A stretch of 64,000 nt of DNA from Cellulophaga sp. Hel_I_12 (GTDB lineage: Bacteria; Bacteroidota; Bacteroidia; Flavobacteriales; Flavobacteriaceae), in NCBI RefSeq assembly GCF_000799565.1, contig NZ_JUHB01000001.1, forward strand, positions 3,475,501-3,539,500, read 5' to 3'. Positions 27,184 to 36,011 of the stretch are shown here, in pieces. The notes below the pieces were generated by a model. The model saw only the letters and a list, made by a program, of their open reading frames with translations. It did no database searches and was not told the origin of the DNA. The translations under genes were made by a program, and so were the position numbers. Numbering within the stretch: the stretch's first letter is position 1; each line of letters begins with the position of its first letter.

Positions 27184-27195
27184 TATTTTTTTTTC

Positions 27196-27570
27196 TTATT
27201 TAATGCTATTTTCGATTACCGTTACTTTTGCATCTCCCCAAAGTCCTTCTATGTCATAAAATTCCCTTACGTGTTTTTGAAAAACATGCACCACTACATT
27301 GACGTAATCCATTAAAATCCATTCTGAATTCTCTGAACCTTCTACGTGCCAAGGTTTGTCCTTAATGCTTTTGCTGACTGTTTTTTGAATTGAGCCAACT
27401 ATTGCATTTACGTGAGTATTTGAAGTTCCGTTGCAAATGATAAAATAGTCGCAAACGGTGTTCTCAATTTTTCTTAAATCAAGTATATTAATATTATTGC
27501 CCTTTACTTCTTCTATTCCTTCAAGAATAACACTTATGAGCTCATCTACGCTCGCTTGCTTTTTCTGCAT
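27196..27570 (-). CDS. rsfS: Ribosomal silencing factor RsfS
   Basis: A 124-residue protein of the Iojap/RsfS family that binds uL14 on the 50S subunit and blocks subunit joining when nutrients are low. Family marks are VCDYFIICNGTSNTHV, the WHVEGSENSEWILMDY core and VHVFQKHVREFYDIEGLW. It is the first gene of the rsfS-ftsH-LUD-cdsA-psd-acbP run, with a TAACTTTG element at 27596-27589. Confidence 0.94.
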   Translation of the reverse strand: MQKKQASVDELISVILEGIEEVKGNNINILDLRKIENTVCDYFIICNGTSNTHVNAIVGSIQKTVSKSIKDKPWHVEGSENSEWILMDYVNVVVHVFQKHVREFYDIEGLWGDAKVTVIENSIK

Positions 27571-27663
27571 TAAAAAAATTTAATTTTGCAAAGTTATTAT
27601 ATTTTTGTTTTTTTAACTATTGTTTTGGGTAATAAGATTGAAGATTTATAGAATAGTTAACAC

Positions 27664-28398
27664 ATGCATTTAATCAAACTTGATGCCACAGCATCTACAA
27701 ATGTTTACCTAAAAAAATTAAGTAAGAGTAGAACACTTGCCGATTTTACTGTAGTAGTAGCAAAAGAACAGCTAGAAGGGAAAGGGCAGATGGGGTCAAG
27801 TTGGCAATCAGAAAAAGGTAAGAACCTAACATCCAGTATTTTAAAACATCATGAAGCCTTGTTTACGCAAGATCATTTTTATTTAAATATTACAGTTTCC
27901 TTGGCGATTTACCATGCGCTAAAAGACTTGGAAATACCTGATTTAAGTATAAAATGGCCTAACGACATTTTGTCAGGAAATTCCAAAATTTGTGGTATTT
28001 TAATTGAAAACATGCTTTCGGGTCAAAAAATCACCACTTCAATCATCGGAATTGGCTTAAACGTAAATCAGACCCAATTTAATTCTTTGCCAAAGGTTAG
28101 TTCGCTGCACTTACTAAAAGGCAAAGCCTTTGACTTGGACGAAATATTAATCGCCATTGCTAAAAATTTAGAGCAACTATTCACAAGACTAAAAAACGGG
28201 CAAAAGGAGTCCTTAAAAGAGGCTTATTTAAACGTTCTCTTTAAAAAAGACAAGCCATCAACATTTGGCAAAGTAGCAACGAACCAACTTTTTGTAGGGA
28301 TCATCAGAAGTGTTTCTGAGGATGGAAAACTAGAAGTAGAAGTTGAAGATCAGTTGATTGAAGACTACGATTTAAAGGAAATAAGATTGATGTATTAA
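27664..28398 (+). CDS. birA: Biotin--[acetyl-CoA-carboxylase] ligase
   Basis: A 244-residue biotin protein ligase without the N-terminal DNA-binding domain (group I), so it is an enzyme and not a repressor. The biotinyl-AMP motif is EGKGQMGSSW, followed by KWPNDI and KICGILIEN for biotin binding, and the small C-terminal SH3-like domain. It biotinylates the carrier protein of acyl-CoA carboxylases. Its stop codon interlocks with the convergent SRPBCC gene. Confidence 0.93.
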   Translation: MHLIKLDATASTNVYLKKLSKSRTLADFTVVVAKEQLEGKGQMGSSWQSEKGKNLTSSILKHHEALFTQDHFYLNITVSLAIYHALKDLEIPDLSIKWPNDILSGNSKICGILIENMLSGQKITTSIIGIGLNVNQTQFNSLPKVSSLHLLKGKAFDLDEILIAIAKNLEQLFTRLKNGQKESLKEAYLNVLFKKDKPSTFGKVATNQLFVGIIRSVSEDGKLEVEVEDQLIEDYDLKEIRLMY

Positions 28399-28787
28399 AC
28401 CTTTTGCAAATTATCTGACAAAGTACCCATAAAATTGGTAATCGGATTTTTAATCATCATGGCCATCATGGCATTAAATTCCCCTTCAAAACTTAGCACA
28501 ACCTCAGTTTCATTCGCGGCTATTTCTATAATAGTGGCAGTTAAGGTAAAAGGTAATTTTTCACTTGCAGCGCCTAAAACAACCTTAGTGTGAGGAACCA
28601 TTTCTTTTCTTTGTAAAACAATTTCAGGCATTCCTTTTAAAGCAAAAAGAAAGCGTTCTTCGCTAATGACTTCGAATTTGCTAATATTTTCGGGCATTAA
28701 GTGTTCAAAATTTTTTACATCAATCAAAAAATTATAGACTTCTTGCTGACTTTTTGCAATTATTTTTTTTGGAGTTTCTATATGCAT
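28395..28787 (-). CDS. SRPBCC (START-like) domain protein
   Basis: A 130-residue protein of the polyketide cyclase/SRPBCC fold: N-terminal KIIAKSQQEVYNFLIDVKNF, a strand-rich middle and a long C-terminal helix. Such proteins form a hydrophobic pocket; ligand unknown. It lies 4 bp after pyrE on the same strand and is probably cotranscribed. The gene shares TTAA with the birA stop. Confidence 0.82.
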   Translation of the reverse strand: MHIETPKKIIAKSQQEVYNFLIDVKNFEHLMPENISKFEVISEERFLFALKGMPEIVLQRKEMVPHTKVVLGAASEKLPFTLTATIIEIAANETEVVLSFEGEFNAMMAMMIKNPITNFMGTLSDNLQKV

Positions 28788-28791
28788 AATT

Positions 28792-29433
28792 CTATTGTTG
28801 CCATGCTGATGGATTCGCTTTCCATTCTAGCAAAGTTTTAAATTGTTCTTCTTTTATATAATGAGTATCTGATGCTTGTTGTATCAGGTGATCGTAATCG
28901 CTTAAGGTGTGTAATTCGACCTTATGATTTTTAAAGTTTTCAGTAGCAATATCAAAGCCATAGGTGAAAATGGCAAGCATTCCCTTTACTTTTGCACCTG
29001 ATTCTTCTAGGGCTTTTACGGCATTTAGACTACTATTGCCTGTACTTATTAAGTCTTCGATGACAACAACGGTCTGATTTTTTTCTAATGCTCCTTCTAT
29101 TTTATTTTGCCTTCCGTGCGATTTTGCTTCAGGACGCACATATATAAAGGGAAGGCCTAGATAGTCGGCAACTAACATACCAATTCCTATGGCTCCAGTA
29201 GCTACACCGGCGATGACATCTGGTTTGCCATATAGGTGTTCTACTTGCTTTGCCATTTCTTCCCGAACATAATTTCTAATAGGTGGATAAGACAGTATAA
29301 TTCTGTTATCACAATAAATAGGAGATTTCCAACCTGAAGCCCATGAAAAAGGATTTTCAGGATTCAACTTAATTGCATTAATTTGCAATAGAAGCTCTGC
29401 CGTTTTTTTAGCGTTGTCTTTGTTTAAAACCAT
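28792..29433 (-). CDS. pyrE: Orotate phosphoribosyltransferase
   Basis: A 213-residue type I phosphoribosyltransferase that converts orotate and PRPP to OMP in pyrimidine synthesis. The PRPP loop is VVVIEDLISTGNSS, and catalytic loop residues sit in RPEAKSHGRQNKIEG. The start at 29433 lies only 7 bp from the divergent NUDIX start, and the best -7 element, TACATTTG (29445-29438), ends 4 nt before the ATG. The mRNA may therefore be leaderless. Confidence 0.95.
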   Translation of the reverse strand: MVLNKDNAKKTAELLLQINAIKLNPENPFSWASGWKSPIYCDNRIILSYPPIRNYVREEMAKQVEHLYGKPDVIAGVATGAIGIGMLVADYLGLPFIYVRPEAKSHGRQNKIEGALEKNQTVVVIEDLISTGNSSLNAVKALEESGAKVKGMLAIFTYGFDIATENFKNHKVELHTLSDYDHLIQQASDTHYIKEEQFKTLLEWKANPSAWQQ

Positions 29434-29437
29434 AATG

Positions 29438-29445
29438 CAAATGTA
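29438..29445 (-). promoter_or_regulatory. Putative pyrE -7 element overlapping the NUDIX start codon
   Basis: TACATTTG on the minus strand fits TAnnTTTG exactly. No good -33 box is seen at the usual distance. The element overlaps the ATG of the divergent gene (29441-29443). Confidence 0.45.
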
Positions 29446-30028
29446 TAAAGTTTTTGTTAATGAGGCTCAGTTGATTTTGACAAATAAACTCTCTGACATA
29501 GCTAATAACAAATATTTTTTATTGAATCAGAAATCAATAAAGGAAGCTATTCATCTACTTGCTAAAAATAAAGTAGCTGTAGCCTATATATATCATCCTA
29601 ATAACGAAGAGATTCTGAATAAATTTACTAAAAAAATTCCTCTAGTGGTTGCGGCGGGTGGCGTAGTCACCAATAAAGAAGGGAAGGTTTTGTTTATTTA
29701 TAGAAACAATAAATGGGATCTCCCTAAGGGAAAATTAGATAAAGGAGAAACATTAGAAGAATGTGCCTTACGAGAGGTTGAAGAGGAGACCGGTGTAAAA
29801 GGACTGAAAATTGAAAATATATTAATGACCACTTACCATATTTTTAAAAGAAATGGTGATTACAAACTCAAGGAAGTTCATTGGTATGCTATGAAAACAG
29901 CCTATAAGGGCGAACTGATTGGTCAAGCTGATGAGGGCATCGAAAAAGTACGTTGGAAAGGACCTAATAAAATAGCCAAAGCACTGGAGAACTCTTACAC
30001 CAATATTAAAATTTTATTTGACGATTAG
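29441..30028 (+). CDS. NUDIX hydrolase
   Basis: 195 residues from Met at 29441 (MYKVFVNEAQ); Met at 29435 is also possible. The N-terminal 70 residues form a small extra domain, then a Nudix fold. The Nudix box GKLDKGETLEEC...REVEEETG is complete, with the catalytic REVEEE. The substrate is probably a nucleoside diphosphate linked to another moiety, but cannot be named. Divergent from pyrE and convergent with the M14 peptidase gene (TTAG shared at 30025-30028). Confidence 0.9.
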   Translation: MYKVFVNEAQLILTNKLSDIANNKYFLLNQKSIKEAIHLLAKNKVAVAYIYHPNNEEILNKFTKKIPLVVAAGGVVTNKEGKVLFIYRNNKWDLPKGKLDKGETLEECALREVEEETGVKGLKIENILMTTYHIFKRNGDYKLKEVHWYAMKTAYKGELIGQADEGIEKVRWKGPNKIAKALENSYTNIKILFDD

Positions 30029-31794
30029 TTTTTTACTTCTTCCATGTAAATCGGATTCATTGATCGATACACAGGGTATTGTAAATGAGCAGGTTCGTAA
30101 TGATCAGAATGCTCGTAAATAAAGGCTAATTGCGCATACCAATTGTTTTTAAAACTTTCATCGCTTACTTTTTTAAGCTCAAAGGCTTCTTTCAATAAGC
30201 TATTTTTTTGTAATAATTCTAAGGCAATATCTTCAAAAACGTAGGGCGAAAAACCTTCTTTCTGTTGCAATATGGTATCGAAAAAATTCCAATTAAAAAA
30301 AGAATCTATCGCTGAGGGTTCTAAGGTTTCTAGAAGGTATCTAATACCTGCTTGCTGAGTGGCTATAAAAATATCGCCTTGATGAAATTGTACTTTTTTG
30401 GTCGTTGTCGAAACTTTGGTGTCATAATGCAGATAATGGCCTTCATAGCTATTTTGTCGCGTTTTGAAATCCTCGATTTTATAGGACTCAACTTCTAAAA
30501 TAGTATCTTTTAAAAAACGGGTGAATAGAATTTCATTTTTAGTAAGTAGGTCTATTATTTTATAGTTGCTTTTTTTTAAGAGATACCCACTAGGGATGCT
30601 TACATGCTGTGCTGGTTTAAAGTAATTTTGATAGGCTACTTTTTTTGTAAATGGTTTGTTTCTGTCATATTTAAGGCGAGGAAAGCCAGTTACTTCGCTT
30701 AGAATGGTGTCGGCTTCAAACCCTTTAAAATTTAAAGTACTTACTTGGGTAGTGTCTAATTCCCAAGCTAAAGGGTATTCTTTTAATTCTAATAGTTCCT
30801 GATGACTTTTTGCTCGTAATTCTTTGATGCGTTGCCCGTCGGTCTCTGTAATCGAAATCATTTGTTTCATGAGTTCATAGGTTCCTTCAACTCTATCTTT
30901 ATAAGGTTTTAGCATATGCGTTTCTACCATCATGCCTAAGGTGTTCCATAAGGTAGTATAGCCCGTAGAATATCTCGGATGATCCATAAACTGCGAAAAT
31001 CCGTCTTCAGGTACACTATTAAAAACATTGACATAAGGTGTGATGTCCCATTTTACGTCTAAAAGACCTTTTTCTAATTTAGGCATCAATTCTGTATGAA
31101 GGTATTCCCCTAAATCTAAACCTAATTTGTTGTGTTGGGTAAATAAGTGTGTCAATGTATATTGGTAGTCTGCACCATTACTTACATGGTTATCAATAAA
31201 AACATCTGGTTTTACTAAATGAAATATGGAAGCAAAGGTCTTAGCGTTTTTTGTATCTGACTTGATAAAATCTCTGTTCAAATCGTAATTTTGAGCGTTA
31301 CCTCTAAACCCGTAAGATTCGGGTCCGTTTTGATTAGCTCTTGTCGCAGTATTTCTGTTTAATGCCCCGCCAACATTATAGATAGGTATGGTAGTTATCA
31401 CCGTATTTTCTGGAGCATTTATTTTTTTTTCAGCCATATCCCTAAACAGTAACATGGTAGCGTCGATGCCATCACTTTCTCCAGGGTGAATACCATTATT
31501 AATAAGGATAATTGTTTTGTTTTCTCGAATTTTTTTAAAATTGAATTCGCTATCTAAGTTAAAAGTAACCAAGTGAAGTGGAAATCCGCTATCGGTTTCA
31601 CCAATGGTCTGAATATTAATTTCAGGAAATTTTTTAGCTAGTTGAATATAGAAGTCAATAGTTTCGGTGTATGTAGCAGTTTCTTTCCCCTCTGAAATTT
31701 CGAATTGTGTGATATATGCTGTTGTTTCGTTTTCTTTTTTAGATTCGCAAGAAATGAAAAAGAGCAATAAAAAAAGGGCTTGAAAAAGTTTCAT
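30025..31794 (-). CDS. M14-family zinc carboxypeptidase-like lipoprotein
   Basis: A 589-residue protein with a lipoprotein signal ending in the lipobox FISC (Cys16). The metal-binding HxxE is His103 and Glu106 in NNGIHPGESDG, and a later FIDNHVSNG gives the third ligand. The remainder holds a beta-rich C-terminal extension. M14 enzymes cleave C-terminal residues or peptidoglycan peptides; the substrate is not clear. Anchored in the outer envelope. Confidence 0.87.
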   Translation of the reverse strand: MKLFQALFLLLFFISCESKKENETTAYITQFEISEGKETATYTETIDFYIQLAKKFPEINIQTIGETDSGFPLHLVTFNLDSEFNFKKIRENKTIILINNGIHPGESDGIDATMLLFRDMAEKKINAPENTVITTIPIYNVGGALNRNTATRANQNGPESYGFRGNAQNYDLNRDFIKSDTKNAKTFASIFHLVKPDVFIDNHVSNGADYQYTLTHLFTQHNKLGLDLGEYLHTELMPKLEKGLLDVKWDITPYVNVFNSVPEDGFSQFMDHPRYSTGYTTLWNTLGMMVETHMLKPYKDRVEGTYELMKQMISITETDGQRIKELRAKSHQELLELKEYPLAWELDTTQVSTLNFKGFEADTILSEVTGFPRLKYDRNKPFTKKVAYQNYFKPAQHVSIPSGYLLKKSNYKIIDLLTKNEILFTRFLKDTILEVESYKIEDFKTRQNSYEGHYLHYDTKVSTTTKKVQFHQGDIFIATQQAGIRYLLETLEPSAIDSFFNWNFFDTILQQKEGFSPYVFEDIALELLQKNSLLKEAFELKKVSDESFKNNWYAQLAFIYEHSDHYEPAHLQYPVYRSMNPIYMEEVKN

Positions 31795-31929
31795 GGATTT
31801 TGAGATTTATCTTTTTTTAAAAGTCTAACTTTTAAATTGATTAAACTTAAAATAGGTTTAATTAATTTAAAAAGTAAATTAGACTCTTAAAATATGTAAG
31901 CTCAAAAATAATCAAAAATTAATGTCTTG
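31795..31929. other. A/T-rich spacer, nothing recognised
   Basis: About 135 bp between two minus-strand genes with no convincing hairpin followed by T, no small ORF and no repeat. It may carry the promoter of the M14 gene, but no TAnnTTTG element is clear. Confidence 0.3.
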
Positions 31930-32334
31930 TTATGAAGTGCTAGTTATTTTTAAAATTTCTTCTTTATTCAAAGGCTTTGTATTGTAGGTAAGTCTATGTT
32001 GCGTTTTGAGTTTATAGGTCATTGCTCTTTGTCTATCGCTGTTGCTTATCGATGAGGTAACAATGTTTATGGTGATCATTTTTTTTATGGGGAGTGCAAT
32101 AATTACATCTAAAAATCCCCAGCCATCCATAACAGGCATATTTAAATCTAAAAATATAACATCAGGGAGCTCTTCGGGTTTGGTGATTTTTGATTTTATG
32201 AGCTGAATAGCGTCTTTACCATTTTTGAAAGAAGTAATATGATCGCAAATAACGACAGAGGATAATAATTTTTTAATTCCGAAAACAGTAATGGAATCGT
32301 CGTCGATTATAAATATGGATTTAATTACAATCAT
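31930..32334 (-). CDS. Single-domain response regulator
   Basis: A 134-residue receiver domain without an output domain. The phosphoacceptor is Asp63 in FLDLNMPVMDGW, the acidic pocket is DDD at 11-13 and the conserved Lys is in NTKPLNKEE. It overlaps the PAS kinase gene by 14 bp and most likely receives phosphate from it. Such stand-alone CheY-like proteins act by protein contact or in phosphorelays. Confidence 0.9.
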   Translation of the reverse strand: MIVIKSIFIIDDDSITVFGIKKLLSSVVICDHITSFKNGKDAIQLIKSKITKPEELPDVIFLDLNMPVMDGWGFLDVIIALPIKKMITINIVTSSISNSDRQRAMTYKLKTQHRLTYNTKPLNKEEILKITSTS

Positions 32335-34162
32335 CTAGATAAATTTTAAAAGTGGTTCCTACCCCTAATTTACTTTCTATTTTAAATTTTCCATTCATTG
32401 CCTCTATTTGATTTTTTGCGATATATAAGCCTATTCCTCTAGAATTAGGCTGTTCATGAAAGGTTTTATACATCCCAAAAATCTTGTTTTTATTTTTATC
32501 CAAATCTATGCCAGAGCCATTGTCTTTAACTGTTATTACCACATAGTCGTCAATTTTTTCAGCACTTAAGCTTACTACATGAGGGCTATTTGATTTTGCA
32601 AATTTTATCGCATTTGAAATTACATTTTGTAAAATATTTTCAACGTAGGACGGAAGTCCTTGCACCGATACATCTGCCGGAATCAAATTATGTATTGTTG
32701 CATTTTTGGATTTAATGAGCTGCTTTAAATTTGTTAAAATAATTGTGGTGGTACGGCTTAAATTGATACTGTTTTTTTCTAAAACTTTAGTAGAATTAAT
32801 AGCCACTACTTCATTTAAATTATCTAGGGTCTCTAATAAATTATCAGATGAATTCATAAGCATCTGAAGTAAGTTAGCTCTTTCTTCTTCATTTTTTTCT
32901 TTAATTAGAAAACCTAATAACATCGAAAAATTGGCTGTGTGGGATCTTAAATTGTGAGATATGATGTGAGCAAAATCTACTAATTTTTTATTTTGTAAAT
33001 TACTGATGTTGACTAATCGCGTTAATTGTTCTTCTTTTTGTTTTATATGGCTTATATCTAAACTAAAGCCAATAATTCCTTTTACAGAATTATTTTCATC
33101 TGTTAGGGGTATTTTTGAAGTTAAGAATGTGGTCTTTTCTCCATTTAATTTGGTATTCGTTGTTTCAGCCCCTAAAATGGGAACTAAAGTTTTTATAATA
33201 GAAAGATCTTCTTCTCTTGAAACTTGAGCTACTTTTTTATCATAAAGTTCAAAATCGTCTTTTCCAATAATTTCATCATAGGGTTTGCCGATATAGTCAC
33301 ATTCTGCTTTGTTCACTACTATTTTGCGTGAGTTTACATCTTTAACAAACACATTAAGTGGTAAATGATCGATTAAAGTTTTAAGTAGTTGTTCGCTCTC
33401 TTTTGTTTTTTGCGCAGCTAATACCTCTTCAGTAATATCTTGGAAAGTTCCAATAATGCCCATTAACTTATTATTTTCGAATAATGGTTTGCCGGTTGCC
33501 ATCACCCAAATGTCATTATTTTTAGCCGTTGTTAATTGTAATTTTTCTTTCCATGTTTCACCATTTTTAATACTTCGGTTTACGCATTCCGTTATTTTAA
33601 GTTGACTATCTCCAGGTTTGTAAAAATCGATGGCTGTTTTCATGTTTGGCTCAAAATCGAGAGGCACTTCATGAAGTATCTTCGTCATGTTATTCCAATA
33701 CAATTCATCGGTTACCGCATTAAATTCCCAGCTTCCTATTTTAGCAATTTCGGCTTTTACGTCGACAAGGATTTTTAATTTACTTAACTCTTGCTGTACT
33801 TTTACAATTTCAGAAACATCCTCTACTTGAATAATAGCGCCAATAACATTTTCATCTTCGTCAAACCAAGGGCTTAACACCCATTCTAGCCAAAGTGTTT
33901 TACCATTAAAGAATAACGAATCTCTAGCAGGAGCAGTAGAGTACCCTAAAAAACATTTCTCAAAATCTCGTTTCCAAGAAGAGGCTAATGAGGGAAAGTT
34001 TTCTAAAATATTTGCAACAACAGCCTCCTTAAAAAAAGGACCGTAGTTCTCTTTCCAGCTATCGGAGGTATGTACAACCTCAAAATTTAACCCCACATAT
34101 GAGGTAGGTTTTGGAAGCTGTTTAATAAGATAATGGCTATTTATTTTTATTTCGTTTTTCAA
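32321..34162 (-). CDS. PAS-domain sensor histidine kinase
   Basis: A 613-residue cytoplasmic kinase with no transmembrane helix. Three PAS domains lie at about 20-125, 135-250 and 260-378. The phosphoacceptor box has His403 in ISHNLRSH, an atypical variant of HisKA seen in PAS-rich flavobacterial kinases. The HATPase domain follows with NAIKFAKS, DNGSGID and SRGIGLYIAK. It partners with the receiver protein whose gene overlaps its end. The signal is unknown. Confidence 0.9.
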   Translation of the reverse strand: MKNEIKINSHYLIKQLPKPTSYVGLNFEVVHTSDSWKENYGPFFKEAVVANILENFPSLASSWKRDFEKCFLGYSTAPARDSLFFNGKTLWLEWVLSPWFDEDENVIGAIIQVEDVSEIVKVQQELSKLKILVDVKAEIAKIGSWEFNAVTDELYWNNMTKILHEVPLDFEPNMKTAIDFYKPGDSQLKITECVNRSIKNGETWKEKLQLTTAKNNDIWVMATGKPLFENNKLMGIIGTFQDITEEVLAAQKTKESEQLLKTLIDHLPLNVFVKDVNSRKIVVNKAECDYIGKPYDEIIGKDDFELYDKKVAQVSREEDLSIIKTLVPILGAETTNTKLNGEKTTFLTSKIPLTDENNSVKGIIGFSLDISHIKQKEEQLTRLVNISNLQNKKLVDFAHIISHNLRSHTANFSMLLGFLIKEKNEEERANLLQMLMNSSDNLLETLDNLNEVVAINSTKVLEKNSINLSRTTTIILTNLKQLIKSKNATIHNLIPADVSVQGLPSYVENILQNVISNAIKFAKSNSPHVVSLSAEKIDDYVVITVKDNGSGIDLDKNKNKIFGMYKTFHEQPNSRGIGLYIAKNQIEAMNGKFKIESKLGVGTTFKIYLDDCN

Positions 34163-34371
34163 AATAGGTAATAAATTTCCTACTAAAGTAAAAAGTATTC
34201 CGGATACAAGGCTAGTATTGTTGTGTATTTGCTCAAATTAGTTGTCATAAGTAGACTTGACGACATTTTAAGCTGAATTTTAATTAGGAACATGATCAAA
34301 CAAAGACTTATTTTGAGTCAAAATTGTATAATTTTGAGCTAAGAATAGTGGTAATAGAAGCTAATTACAAC
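34163..34371. other. Spacer with a 7-bp-arm palindrome
   Basis: About 209 bp between the PAS kinase gene and coaD. It contains ATTTTGA-G-TCAAAAT (34310-34324) and a second ATTTTGAG half site at 34331, 21 bp away, that is two helical turns. It could be an operator for the kinase gene. No gene is seen here. Confidence 0.35.
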
Positions 34372-34824
34372 TCAAATTCTTACAGTATCTGGGACTAAAC
34401 CGGTATAGTCTCCACCATTTTTTATCACGTCTCTGACAATCGATGAACTTATATACGATTTTCCAGAAGAGGTAAGTAAAAAAACTGTTTCGATTTCAGA
34501 TAATTTACGGTTGGTATGCGCTATAGCTTTTTCAAATTCAAAATCACCAGGATTTCTTAAACCTCTCAAAATAAAATTGGCATTTACTTTTTTGCAAAAA
34601 TCTACCGTAAGTCCTTCATAGGTAAGTACTTTAATTTTGGGTTCTTGGGCAAAAGCCTCTTTAATAAAACGTTGGCGTTCTTCTAACGAAAACATATATT
34701 TTTTATCAGAATTTACGCCGATGGCAATTATAATTTCATCAAAAAGCGTTAAGCCTCTTTGGATAATATCTGAATGGCCTAAAGTTAGCGGATCAAAAGA
34801 ACCAGGAAAAATTGCACGTTTCAT
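34372..34824 (-). CDS. coaD: Phosphopantetheine adenylyltransferase
   Basis: A 150-residue nucleotidyltransferase that makes dephospho-CoA. The N-terminal GSFDPLTLGHSDII holds the (T/H)xGH motif, and SSGKSYISSSIVRDVI near the C-terminus is the ISSTxxR equivalent. It is 35 bp downstream of ddl on the same strand. Length is typical. Confidence 0.95.
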   Translation of the reverse strand: MKRAIFPGSFDPLTLGHSDIIQRGLTLFDEIIIAIGVNSDKKYMFSLEERQRFIKEAFAQEPKIKVLTYEGLTVDFCKKVNANFILRGLRNPGDFEFEKAIAHTNRKLSEIETVFLLTSSGKSYISSSIVRDVIKNGGDYTGLVPDTVRI

Positions 34825-34859
34825 AGATCGACATTTAAGTGAAGCAAAATTACTAATTT

Positions 34860-35834
34860 TTATGCTAAAGCTTCAAGAATGGCATTTTCAAATAAGTCTG
34901 GTAACGAAATTCCAGCAGCTCTTGCTTGTTGCGGTAAAATACTTTCTTCCGTTAGTCCAGGAGTTGTGTTCATTTCGAGCATAAAGGGTTCATCATCAAT
35001 AAAAATAAATTCGCTTCTTGAAAAGCCTTTCATTTTTAAAACAGTGTAGGCTCTTAAGGCCATTTCTATCACTTTTTTTTGCTGAATTTCTGAAATTCTA
35101 GCGGGAGTTATTTCTTTTGACTTGCCCTCATATTTTGCCTGGTAGTCAAAAAAATCGTTTTCAGAGACAATTTCTGTTATGGGTAACACTAAGGTTTCTC
35201 CTTTATAAGAGATAACACCAACAGAAACCTCAGTGCCATTTAAAAAGGCCTCAATTAAAACTTCATCGTCCTCTACATACGCATTTTCAATAGCGGTGAT
35301 TAAACTTTCTTTGGTGTAAACTTTTGAAACACCAAGACTACTACCGGCTTTATTTGCTTTTACAAAACAGGGTAAGCCTACTTTTTGTATAATCGCATCA
35401 AGATCTAATGGATCTCCTTGGTTTAAATAGTAGGCAATGGCCGATTTAATTCCGTAGGGTTTCAGAATACTGAGTAGATCTCTTTTGTTAAATGTAATGG
35501 CCGCTTGGTAGGCATCACAAGAGGTTTGTGGAATCCCTAACAACTCAAAATAGGATTGCATGAGTCCGTCTTCTCCTGGAGAACCATGTATGGCATTAAA
35601 GACGCAATCGAAGGTGATTTTATGATTCTCTACTTCGATTGAAAAATCATTTTTATTTACAGGATATTCTTCATTATTTTCTGTTACATACACCCATTTC
35701 TCTTTAAAAATATGAATGCGAAAAAGGTCAAATTTCTTGGTATCGAGAAATTTATAAACAACATGACCGCTTTTGAGTGATATTTTATACTCACTTGAAT
35801 AACCACCCATAATTATGGCAATCTTCTTTTTCAT
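34860..35834 (-). CDS. ddl: D-alanine--D-alanine ligase
   Basis: A 324-residue ATP-grasp enzyme for peptidoglycan precursors. Visible are GGYSSEYKISL at the N-terminus, the HGSPGEDG loop, the ATP-binding VKANKAGSSLGV and the EMNTTPGLTEES motif for metal and product. It is divergent from a PASTA-domain gene, the common flavobacterial order. Confidence 0.95.
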   Translation of the reverse strand: MKKKIAIIMGGYSSEYKISLKSGHVVYKFLDTKKFDLFRIHIFKEKWVYVTENNEEYPVNKNDFSIEVENHKITFDCVFNAIHGSPGEDGLMQSYFELLGIPQTSCDAYQAAITFNKRDLLSILKPYGIKSAIAYYLNQGDPLDLDAIIQKVGLPCFVKANKAGSSLGVSKVYTKESLITAIENAYVEDDEVLIEAFLNGTEVSVGVISYKGETLVLPITEIVSENDFFDYQAKYEGKSKEITPARISEIQQKKVIEMALRAYTVLKMKGFSRSEFIFIDDEPFMLEMNTTPGLTEESILPQQARAAGISLPDLFENAILEALA

Positions 35835-36011
35835 ATATATAGACTTTTAAAAATAACGCTATTCAAGATCAAAGTAAAGAAAAAACTACTTTGGTTAGGG
35901 TGTATGGCGCAATTATTTTTGGAGCAGCCTAAAGAAAACTACATTTTAATTTATCTTATTCATTTGTTGAAGGTCATTTGTTATCTTTGCCCAATACTAA
36001 GAGGATATAAA

